A DNA stretch of 64,000 nucleotides from Bosea sp. PAMC 26642. Its GTDB lineage: Bacteria > Pseudomonadota > Alphaproteobacteria > Rhizobiales > Beijerinckiaceae. The position numbers and the translations under genes are program-made. Every line of letters begins with the position of its first letter. The first letter of the stretch is position 1. Shown here piece after piece: positions 1 through 7,946 of this stretch. Under the pieces are notes generated by a model. It saw nothing but the letters and a program-made list of their open reading frames with translations. It ran no database searches and was not told the DNA's origin. Where the stretch lies: the NCBI RefSeq assembly GCF_001562255.1, contig NZ_CP014301.1, positions 2,976,001 through 3,040,000 on the forward strand, written 5' to 3'.

Positions 1-821
1 GCCTGGATCTCGGCGGGCATGCCCTTCGGGCCGGCGATGCCGCGCCAGGCGCCGACAGAGTAGTTGATTCCGAGCGTCTCGTTCAGCGTCGGCACGTCCT
101 TGAACATCGGGTTGCGCTCGGTCGCCATGATCGCCAGCGACTTCGCCTTGCCGGCGTCGATCATCGCGCGCGCTTCCGGCACCGAGCAGGTCACGATGTC
201 GAGGCCGCCGGCTGCGAGATCCTGCATGCCGGGCGCGGCGCCGTTCGACGGCACCCAGCCGACATGGTCAGGCTTCAGCCCCATGGCGACGAGCCAGCCG
301 ATCAACGCCAGATGCCAGATGCCGCCCTGGCCGGTGCCCGAGGCCTTCATCTTGCCGTGCGGCGCCGCCTTGATCGCATCCGCCAGCGCCTTGATGTCCT
401 TGTACGGGCTGGCGGCGTTCACCTGTACGCCCGGCGGGTCCTCGTTCATCAGCGCCAGCGGCACATAGCTCGTCGGCTTCAGCTCGGTCAGGCCCTGATG
501 ATGCATCATCGAAATCTCGACCGTCAGCATCCCGATATTGTAGCCGTCGGGCGCCGCCGTCGCGATCGCCGAATGGCCGACCACGCCCGAACCGCCGGTC
601 CTGTTGACCACGTTGAAGGGCTGGCCGAGATCCTTCTCCAGAAGCTGCGCGACGATGCGCGCCGTCGCATCGGTGCCGCCGCCCGCTCCCCAGGGGCAAA
701 TCAGCGTGACCGGGCGGCTGGGATATTTCGCCTGTCCGATGGCCGGGCCGGCGATCAGGCCCGTCGCGCCGGCTGCAGCCGCGCCCTTCAGAATCGTTCG
801 TCTGTTGATGTCGTTCGTCAT
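1..821 (-). CDS. Tripartite tricarboxylate transporter substrate-binding protein (TctC/Bug family), C-terminus beyond the window
   Basis: This is a periplasmic solute-binding protein of the Bug/TctC family, which delivers carboxylates or related small molecules to TctAB-type membrane carriers. The start at 821 follows a good GGGAGAAG ribosome binding site. The N-terminus carries a twin-arginine-like signal (NRRTILKG, then an alanine-rich stretch ending in AIGQA). The mature part begins with the family-typical YPSRPVTLICPWGAGGGTD, followed by GGSGVVGHSAIATAAPDGY, both hallmarks of Bug proteins. About 273 codons are present of a usual 320 or so, and the gene runs off the left edge. TctA/TctB partners are not in view. 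Family membership is clear from the motifs; the ligand cannot be read from sequence. Confidence 0.9.
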   Translation of the reverse strand, partial: MTNDINRRTILKGAAAAGATGLIAGPAIGQAKYPSRPVTLICPWGAGGGTDATARIVAQLLEKDLGQPFNVVNRTGGSGVVGHSAIATAAPDGYNIGMLTVEISMMHHQGLTELKPTSYVPLALMNEDPPGVQVNAASPYKDIKALADAIKAAPHGKMKASGTGQGGIWHLALIGWLVAMGLKPDHVGWVPSNGAAPGMQDLAAGGLDIVTCSVPEARAMIDAGKAKSLAIMATERNPMFKDVPTLNETLGINYSVGAWRGIAGPKGMPAEIQ

Positions 822-833
822 GGGTCTTCTCCC

Positions 834-845
834 TAAATCGATTTA
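834..845. promoter_or_regulatory. Perfect 12-bp palindrome TAAATCGATTTA upstream of the TctC gene, LacI-type operator candidate
   Basis: TAAATCGATTTA is a perfect inverted repeat centred on CG, lying directly upstream of the ribosome binding site of the TctC-family gene on the minus strand. A central CG flanked by AA/TT is typical of LacI/GalR-family operators. Its position would let a bound repressor block transcription or initiation. The regulator is not in the window, so the assignment is inference. Confidence 0.45.
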
Positions 846-942
846 AGTTCGAGCGCTCCTCGACCAATGGCGGGGCGCTCTTTGATGGACGCGTTATCAG
901 AGCCGATTGCGGCGCCCCAGACAACTCCCCTTCGGGCTCGTT

Positions 943-2370
943 CTACAGGCCGCAGGAGACGGGCAGCACGGCCTTGCCGACCCTGTCGATCACGGCGCCG
1001 GTGCTGAGATCTGGCCCGGTCGTGGCACTGCCGGGCGTCGCGCCCGCCTTCGCAAGCACAGCCTGCAGCGCGGTCGTATCGGCGATCGTATAGGACCGCT
1101 GCGGCGCGATGCCGGCGACCAGAACCTTGTCGGACGGATTGGCGGTAACGAGGCCGGCAAGCCGCCCCTGCCGGTCGAAGACCGGGCTGCCGGCCTGGCC
1201 CGGCTGCAGCGGCGCGAACACGGCAGAGCCCGTCGTGACCCGCACGCTCTGTCCCGGCAGGGCCTGGGCTGCGCGCTTGCCGACATCGTCGCCGAACGCG
1301 ACCAGCACCACGCTCTCGCGCTCGCCGAGCGCCTCCGCCCGCAGTGCCGGGGCCGGGTTGGGCGTGCCGGCGTCGAGATCGAGCACGGCCAGCCCGCTCG
1401 CATCGTCCTTGAAGCGCAGCCGCGCCGGGCGTCCGCCGACGCGCACGCCCCGGCAGGGCTCGATCGCGACGATCGCGGTCAGCGCGAGCTTGTCCGACAG
1501 CGCCAGCGCGACGCCGAAGCGCTCGATCGGCCGCGCCACGACAGCAACGATCGGCGGCGCTGCCGCAGCGGCGACCGCCGCAGGAGCCGAAGACGGCGCG
1601 GGACCGGTCGGGAACGGCTCGAAGCTGCTGGCGATCGCGATCACCAGCGGATCGACGGCCGCCGACAGCGTCTTCTCGTAGCCGATCGAGAAGCCGCGCA
1701 GCCCTTGCGGCCCGGCCGCCAGCCGGCGATAGAATTTGCCGGTCGCGGTCTCGCCGGTAACGACGAAGAAGTCCGGCCGCAGCAGCTTATAGGTGATCTT
1801 GCGCCCCGGCACGTTGGCGTTGACGGCAGTGGCCTTCTCGAACAGGGCCTCAAGGCTTTCGCCGGGCGGGCTTGTCGTCGCATCGAGCGTGACCCGGCCG
1901 TCGCCGCTCTGCCAGCGGCTGCCGCCGGTTGGCGTCGCCTCGCGCCGGGGCAGCACCTTCTCGGGGATGCCGATCCGCACGCCGGTGCGCTCGTCGACGA
2001 TCAGTCTGAAGCCCGTCGCGTCGCGCGCGGCCTGCGCCTGCTGCGCCAGCACGCGCCGCTCGCCCGGCGTCAGCATCCCGTCGGGGACGCCGCGTGAGGC
2101 GGCCTTCACCGTGTTGATGGCCCGGAAGGTCAGCGGTCCATAGGCACCGCTCGCCGCCGAATTGAGCAGCCCGACCCAGATCAAATCGGTCTGGATCGCC
2201 TTGCGCTCCGCCTCGGGCAGGCTCTCGAAACTCGCTTGGGCCACAGCGATCTGGGGACTTGGCGCGGGCTGCGCCGTGGCGGGAGCGAGCAACGCAATCA
2301 GGATCGGAGCGGCCAGCGACAGCCGCAATCGGGCGAGGCTCCCGAAACGATATCCCTTCGCGACAATCAT
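943..2370 (-). CDS. Exported trypsin-like peptidase-fold protein with N-terminal peptidoglycan-binding-like region, probably lacking the catalytic His
   Basis: About 475 residues. I start it at 2370, because the preceding in-frame codons add nothing, whereas from here the protein opens with a signal peptide (RLSLAAPILIALLAPATAQP). Residues near 40-110 look like a peptidoglycan_binding_1 helix bundle (WVGLLNSAASGAYGPLTFRA). The last 200 residues resemble a trypsin/HtrA-like beta-barrel: GQAGSPVFDRQGRLAGLV near residue 390 matches the region around the serine nucleophile. Where active members have a TNAHVV-type motif, this one reads LTAIVAIEPC, so the catalytic histidine seems to be missing. 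It may be an inactive binding or scaffolding relative. It is monocistronic and divergent from the alpha-2-macroglobulin gene. Confidence 0.75.
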   Translation of the reverse strand: MIVAKGYRFGSLARLRLSLAAPILIALLAPATAQPAPSPQIAVAQASFESLPEAERKAIQTDLIWVGLLNSAASGAYGPLTFRAINTVKAASRGVPDGMLTPGERRVLAQQAQAARDATGFRLIVDERTGVRIGIPEKVLPRREATPTGGSRWQSGDGRVTLDATTSPPGESLEALFEKATAVNANVPGRKITYKLLRPDFFVVTGETATGKFYRRLAAGPQGLRGFSIGYEKTLSAAVDPLVIAIASSFEPFPTGPAPSSAPAAVAAAAAPPIVAVVARPIERFGVALALSDKLALTAIVAIEPCRGVRVGGRPARLRFKDDASGLAVLDLDAGTPNPAPALRAEALGERESVVLVAFGDDVGKRAAQALPGQSVRVTTGSAVFAPLQPGQAGSPVFDRQGRLAGLVTANPSDKVLVAGIAPQRSYTIADTTALQAVLAKAGATPGSATTGPDLSTGAVIDRVGKAVLPVSCGL

Positions 2371-2442
2371 CACGCATCCCCCGGCCCGAACCAAACACGC
2401 CGCATTGAGCGTCAGATCGCCTGGCTCCGCAACCACCACGCG

Positions 2443-2588
2443 CCCCCTCTCCCCTTGCGGGAGAGGGGGGGGTGAGGGGTCGCACTGGCCTTTCCGTGGA
2501 TCGTTTGAACAAGCACAGCGGGACGGACAGCGCAGTGCGACCCCTCATCCGCCCCTTCGGGGCACCTTCTCCCGCAGGAGGAGAAGGG
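2443..2588. repeat. Palindromic repeat A, copy 1
   Basis: This fills most of the 2371-2689 gap between divergent genes. It starts with a CCCCTCTCCCC...GGGAGAGGGG hairpin followed by GTGAGGGGTCGCACT. It ends with the mirror image AGTGCGACCCCTCAT and a CTTCTCCCGC...GGAGAAGGG hairpin, so the whole unit is a large imperfect inverted repeat. The rest of the gap (2589-2689) holds the promoter region and ribosome binding site (GGAGGAGA) of the next gene; nothing else is visible there. Confidence 0.85.
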
Positions 2589-2689
2589 AAGAAACGGCTC
2601 GCCCGGTCATCCGCGACCACCTTTCGGATTGCACCGCCGGACGCCGGTGATAGCCTGCCGCGCGACCGGACCGTCCGGAGGAGAACGCC

Positions 2690-5600
2690 ATGACTTTGCT
2701 TGCCCGTCTCGCGCTGTTGACCGGCCTTGCGCTCGCGGCGTCTCCGGCGCTGGCCCAGAAGGCCTATGTCCGCAACGATCTCGCCGCCGACGGCCAGCGG
2801 CTCGAGGAGCGACTGAAGCGCGAGGTCTCGACGGGCCGGCCCGCCGCGGTCGCCCTGCGTGACGGCACGGCGGCGCTCGCGCGCGGCGATGCCCGCGCCG
2901 CCCTGCCTCAGGCCAATGCCGCCGTTGTAGCGGAGCCCAACAACGCCGCCGGCTGGCGCCTGATGGCCAGCGCCGCCAACGCGATCGAACCGCGCGATTA
3001 TCGCGAGCGCTGGGAGCTGCGCGAGCGCGCGACCACGGCCGCCTATCTCGCCTATGCCCGCGCCACCTCTCGGCCCGAGGAGGCCGCATCGCTGGGCGTG
3101 CTCGCCCGCACCTTCGAAAAGAACGAGCTCTGGCGCCCGGCCCTCACCACCTACCGGCTGAGCCTGGATCTGGCCGACAATGCCTCCCTGCGCACGGCCT
3201 ACGAGACCCTGCGCGAGATGCGCGGCTTCCGCCTGACCGGCAACAAGGTCGATACCGACGCCGCCTCCCCCCGCGCCTGCTTTCAGTTCTCCGAACCTTT
3301 GGCGCGCGGCCGCATCGATTTCGCGCCCTATGTCGCCATCTCCGGCGGTCGCGGCGATTTCGCCGTCAGCGCCGAGGACAAGCAGATCTGCGTCGATGGC
3401 TTGCGCCATGGCGAGCGCTACGCCTTCGTCATCCGCCAGGGCGTGCCCTCGGCGATCCCCGACGAGAAGCTGACGAAATCGGCCGATTACGAGGTCTATG
3501 TCCGCGACCGCACGCCCTCGGTTCGCTTCACCGGCAAGAACTACGTGCTGCCGCGCACCGGCCAGCAGGGCGTGCCCGTCGTTTCGGTCAATGCCGAACG
3601 GCTCGATCTCGAAGTCATGCGGATCGGCGACCGTAACCTGATCAATTCGGTCCATTCCGACGATTTTCTCGGTCAACTCGGTTCATACCAGTCCAAGCAG
3701 ATCGCCAGCGACAAGGGCCAGACCGTCTGGACGGGCTCGATGGAGGTGAAGTCCGAGCTGAACAAGGACGTGATCACCGCCTTCCCGGTGATCGAGGCTG
3801 TCGGGCGGCTGCAGCCCGGCGTCTATGTGATGTTCGCCAAACCTTCGGGCGGCAAGGTCGCGGCGTCCGCCTCGGACGGCGATGGCGGCGATTACGACGA
3901 CGGCTCGACCCGCGCCACGCAATGGTTCGTCGTCTCCGACCTTGGCCTGACCTCCTTCTCCGGCCCCGACGGCGTGCATGTGCTGGTGCGCTCGCTCGCC
4001 GATGCCGCGCCGGTGGCGAATGCCGAGCTGCGCCTCGTCGCGCGCAACAACGAGATCCTCGGCACGGTGCGCTCGGACGCCAACGGCTATGCCCGCTTCG
4101 ACGCAGGGCTGGGCAAGGGCCAGGGCGGCAATGCGCCGGGCCTCGTCACCGCCCTGCTGGGAGAGGATTACGGCTTCCTCGACCTCAAACAGACAGCCTT
4201 CGATCTCTCCGACCGCGGCGTCAAGGGCCGCGTCGCGCCCGAGGGGCTGGACGCGTTTCTCTACACCGAACGCGGCGTCTATCGCGGCGGCGAGACCGTC
4301 TACCTGACCAGCCTGCTGCGCGACGCCAAGGGCGCGGCCGTTACCGGCTTAGCCCTGACGCTGGCGGTCAAGCGACCCGACGGCGTCGAATATCGCCGCC
4401 GCCAGGTCGAGGATCAGGGCGCCGGCGGGCGCGCCCATGCGATCCCGCTGATCGCGGGCGCCGCCACCGGGACCTGGCGGGTCCAGGCCTATGCCGATCC
4501 CAAGGGACCGGCGATCGGCGAGATCAGTTTCCTCGTCGAGGATTATGTGCCGGAGCGGCTGGAGCTGACGCTCGCGCCCAAGGCGCCGGTGCTGCAGGCC
4601 GGCCAGCCGGCCGAGATCGACGTTTCCGCACGCTATCTCTACGGCGCGCCGGGCTCCGAGCTCGACGTCACCGGCTCGATGACCATCCGGGCTGCGGGCC
4701 AGAGCGCGATTCCCGGCTTCGCCGGCTATCAGGTCGGCCTCACCGACGAGGAGTTCCAATCGGTCCAGAGCGATTTCGAGGAGAGCGCCAAGACCGACGC
4801 CGCCGGCAAGGTCACCGTTTCCAACCCGGTCGCCCAGCCCGAGACCAACCGCCCGCTGGAGGCAGAGTTCACCATCCGCGTCGGTGAGCCGGGCGGGCGC
4901 GCCATCGCCCGCTCCTTGACGTTGCCGATCGTGCCCAAGGGCGCGGCGATCGGCGTCAGGAAGCTGTTCAAGGAGGGCGAGATCGGCAACGGCCAGACTG
5001 CCGGCTTCGAGGTCATCATGGCCAATGGCGACGGCCGCCGGCTGGCGCGGCCAGGCGTGAAATGGACGCTGTCCAAGGTCACGCGCAACTACCAGTGGTT
5101 CTTCCAGGACGGCCGCTGGAACTATGAGGGCATCAAGCAAACCCGCCGCGTCGCCGATGGGGAGGTCGCGGTGAGCGCCAATGCGCCCGCCACGATTTCG
5201 GCCGCCGTGCAATGGGGCAATTACCGGCTCGATGTTGCGGCCGATGGCCCGGATTCGACCGAGACCTCGGTCTCATTCACCGTCGGATACGAAGCCGACA
5301 AGACCGCCGATACGCCCGACGTGCTCGACGTCTCGCTGGACAAGGGCTCCTATGCCGACGGCGAGACCATGCAGGTACGCCTCGCGCCGCGCTTTGCCGG
5401 CAAGGCGACGCTCGCCGTGATCGGCGACCGCGTCAACGAGATCAGGACGATCGATATCGCCGGCGGCGGCGCGACCGCGAGCATTCCCGTCAAGGCCGAA
5501 TGGGGCGCCAGCGCCTATCTCGTCGTCCTCGCGCATCGCCCGATGGACACCGCCGCCCAGCGCCTGCCCGGCCGCGCCATCGGCCTGAGCTGGTTCCAGA

Positions 5601-7942
5601 TCGGCAAGGAGAACCGCACGCTGGCGCTCGATCTCGGCGCGCCGCCACTGGTGCGCCCGCTCTCCAAGCTGACGCTGCCGGTCAAGGTCACCGGCGCCCG
5701 CGCCGGCGAGGAGGCTTTCGTCACGGTCGCCGCCGTGGATGTCGGCATCCTCAACCTGACCCGTTTCGAGAGCCCCGATCCGAGCCAGTTCTTCTTCGGC
5801 CAGCGCCAGATCGGCCATGAGCTGCGCGATCTCTACGGCTATCTGATCGACGGCATGCAAGGCGTGCGCGGCGCGATCCGCAGCGGCGGCGACGGGGCAC
5901 CCGCGCTCGCCGGCGAAAAGCCGACGCAGGAGCCGGTCGCGCGCTATTCCGGCGTGGTCAAGGTCGGCGCCGACGGCATGGCGCGGATCGAATTCGATAT
6001 GCCCGCCTTCAACGGCTCGCTGCGCGTCATGGCGGTGGCCTGGTCGGCCGGCCGCACCGGACAGGCCAGCACCGAGGTGATCGTGCGTGATCAAGTGGTG
6101 GCGCAGGCAACGCTGCCGCGCTTCCTCGCCATCGGCGACCAGTCGCGCTTCCATCTCCAGATCGACAATGTCGAGGGACAGGCGGGCGCATACGTCGTCG
6201 ATCTCGACGTGCGCGGGCCGGTGCTGGTCGCGGCCGACGCGACGCGCCGCACGATCCAGCTCGCGGCAGGCGCCAAGACCCAGATGACGATTCCCGTCAC
6301 GGCGGCGGGCCTCGGTCGGGCCGAGTTCGATGTCCGCATCAGCGGGCCGGGCGGGCTCAGTACGGTGCAGAACCTCGCCGTCAGGGTCCAACCCTCGGCG
6401 GCGACGATCGCGCGGCGGATCGTGCGGCCGATCCCTGGCAATGGCGGCGCGATCACGGTCTCCTCGGATCTGATGGCCGATCTCGTGCCCAATTCCGGGC
6501 AGGTCTCGGTATCGGTCTCGCCGCTGGCCTCGCTCGACGTGCCCGCTTTGCTCAAGGCGCTCGACCGCTATCCCTATGGCTGCACCGAGCAGACCGTGAG
6601 CCGCGCCTTGCCTCTGCTCTCGGTCAACAAGCTCGCCTCTATGGAGAACCTCGCGCTCGACGACAGCGCCGACGAGCGCGTCAACGGCGCGATCGAGCGT
6701 GTGCTGGCAAGGCAGGGCGGCAACGGCTCCTTCGGCCTCTGGGGCGTCGGCGGCGACGATCTCTGGCTCGACGCCTTCGTCGTCGACTTCCTGACGCGCG
6801 CCCGCGAGCGCCAGTTCGCCGTGCCGCAGATCGCCTTCAACCTCGCGCTCGACCGCCTGCGCAACCAGGTCGTCAACACCAGCGAGATCGTCAAGGAGGA
6901 GGCCGCCGGCATCGCCTACGCGCTCTATGTGCTGGCCCGCAACGGCCGGCCGGTGATGGGCGATTTGCGCTATCTGGCCGACAACAAGCTTCGGGATTTC
7001 GCGACGCCTCTCGCACGCGGGCAGATCGGCGCGGCGCTCTCGCTGCTGGGCGATCGCGGCCGCGGCCGCGCCGCCTTCGCCAGCGCGCTTTCGAGCCTGC
7101 AGGAGGTCCGCGACGACGGGCTCTCGCGGCCCGATTACGGCACCCGTCTTCGCGACGGGGCCGGCGTGCTCGCCCTGATCGCGGAGGCCAATGGCGAGCG
7201 CGCCGACATCACCCGCGCCGCCTCCATCGTCGACAATGCCCGCCAGGGCGCGCGCTACACCTCGACGCAGGAGCAGATGTGGATGGTCGTCGCCGCCCAG
7301 GCGCTGGCCAAGGACGCCGAGGGCATGTCCCTCGTCGTCGATGGTACCGAGCGCAAGGGCCCGCTCTACCGCACGATCTCCGCCGAGGCGCTGGAGGCGA
7401 AGTCGCTCACCGTCGCCAATCCGGGCGCGGCCGCGGCGCAAGCGGTGATCACCGTCTCGGGCATCCCGACCGGTGCGGAGCCAGCGCTCAACCAGGGCTT
7501 CGGGCTGGAGCGCGTGATCTACACGATGAAGGGCGAGCGCGCCGACCCCGCCCGCCTGCGCCAGAACGAGCGTTATGTCATCGCGCTCACGGTCACCGAA
7601 AACGCCAGCCGCTATGGCCGGCTGCTGCTGGTCGACCCCGTGCCCGCCGGGCTCGAGATCGAGAACGCCAACCTGACCGAGGGCGCCTCTGTCGCAGGCC
7701 TCGACTGGCTCAAGCAGGAGGTCTCTCCGGTCCACACCGAGGCGCGCGACGACCGCTATGTCGCGGCCTTCGACCGCACCGGCGGCTCCAACCAGAAGCT
7801 TGCCTTCACGGTGGCCTATATCGCCCGGGCCGTCTCGCCCGGCCGTTATGTCGCACCCGCCGCCGTGATCGAGGACATGTACCGGCCGGATCGTTTCGGA
7901 CGCACGGCGTTCGGGACGGTGGATGTGGCGTCGGCGCGTTGA
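2690..7942 (+). CDS. Bacterial alpha-2-macroglobulin family protein with intact thioester motif
   Basis: This 1750-residue periplasmic protease-trapping protein is about the usual length for bacterial A2M. The ATG at 2690 follows GGAGGAGA and is followed by a Sec signal (LLARLALLTGLALAASPALAQ). No lipobox cysteine is present, unlike lipoprotein versions such as E. coli YfhM. The thioester motif YGCTEQ is intact, with Cys near residue 1298 and Gln near 1301; it covalently captures an attacking protease. An MG2-like stretch (YTERGVYRGGETVYLTSLLRD) sits near residue 525, and the region after the thioester has the expected alpha-alpha toroid character (GVGGDDLWLDAFVVDFL). The gene is immediately followed by pbpC, the classical pairing thought to guard the envelope while PBP1C repairs peptidoglycan. 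Confidence 0.95.
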   Translation: MTLLARLALLTGLALAASPALAQKAYVRNDLAADGQRLEERLKREVSTGRPAAVALRDGTAALARGDARAALPQANAAVVAEPNNAAGWRLMASAANAIEPRDYRERWELRERATTAAYLAYARATSRPEEAASLGVLARTFEKNELWRPALTTYRLSLDLADNASLRTAYETLREMRGFRLTGNKVDTDAASPRACFQFSEPLARGRIDFAPYVAISGGRGDFAVSAEDKQICVDGLRHGERYAFVIRQGVPSAIPDEKLTKSADYEVYVRDRTPSVRFTGKNYVLPRTGQQGVPVVSVNAERLDLEVMRIGDRNLINSVHSDDFLGQLGSYQSKQIASDKGQTVWTGSMEVKSELNKDVITAFPVIEAVGRLQPGVYVMFAKPSGGKVAASASDGDGGDYDDGSTRATQWFVVSDLGLTSFSGPDGVHVLVRSLADAAPVANAELRLVARNNEILGTVRSDANGYARFDAGLGKGQGGNAPGLVTALLGEDYGFLDLKQTAFDLSDRGVKGRVAPEGLDAFLYTERGVYRGGETVYLTSLLRDAKGAAVTGLALTLAVKRPDGVEYRRRQVEDQGAGGRAHAIPLIAGAATGTWRVQAYADPKGPAIGEISFLVEDYVPERLELTLAPKAPVLQAGQPAEIDVSARYLYGAPGSELDVTGSMTIRAAGQSAIPGFAGYQVGLTDEEFQSVQSDFEESAKTDAAGKVTVSNPVAQPETNRPLEAEFTIRVGEPGGRAIARSLTLPIVPKGAAIGVRKLFKEGEIGNGQTAGFEVIMANGDGRRLARPGVKWTLSKVTRNYQWFFQDGRWNYEGIKQTRRVADGEVAVSANAPATISAAVQWGNYRLDVAADGPDSTETSVSFTVGYEADKTADTPDVLDVSLDKGSYADGETMQVRLAPRFAGKATLAVIGDRVNEIRTIDIAGGGATASIPVKAEWGASAYLVVLAHRPMDTAAQRLPGRAIGLSWFQIGKENRTLALDLGAPPLVRPLSKLTLPVKVTGARAGEEAFVTVAAVDVGILNLTRFESPDPSQFFFGQRQIGHELRDLYGYLIDGMQGVRGAIRSGGDGAPALAGEKPTQEPVARYSGVVKVGADGMARIEFDMPAFNGSLRVMAVAWSAGRTGQASTEVIVRDQVVAQATLPRFLAIGDQSRFHLQIDNVEGQAGAYVVDLDVRGPVLVAADATRRTIQLAAGAKTQMTIPVTAAGLGRAEFDVRISGPGGLSTVQNLAVRVQPSAATIARRIVRPIPGNGGAITVSSDLMADLVPNSGQVSVSVSPLASLDVPALLKALDRYPYGCTEQTVSRALPLLSVNKLASMENLALDDSADERVNGAIERVLARQGGNGSFGLWGVGGDDLWLDAFVVDFLTRARERQFAVPQIAFNLALDRLRNQVVNTSEIVKEEAAGIAYALYVLARNGRPVMGDLRYLADNKLRDFATPLARGQIGAALSLLGDRGRGRAAFASALSSLQEVRDDGLSRPDYGTRLRDGAGVLALIAEANGERADITRAASIVDNARQGARYTSTQEQMWMVVAAQALAKDAEGMSLVVDGTERKGPLYRTISAEALEAKSLTVANPGAAAAQAVITVSGIPTGAEPALNQGFGLERVIYTMKGERADPARLRQNERYVIALTVTENASRYGRLLLVDPVPAGLEIENANLTEGASVAGLDWLKQEVSPVHTEARDDRYVAAFDRTGGSNQKLAFTVAYIARAVSPGRYVAPAAVIEDMYRPDRFGRTAFGTVDVASAR

Positions 7943-7946
7943 AGCG

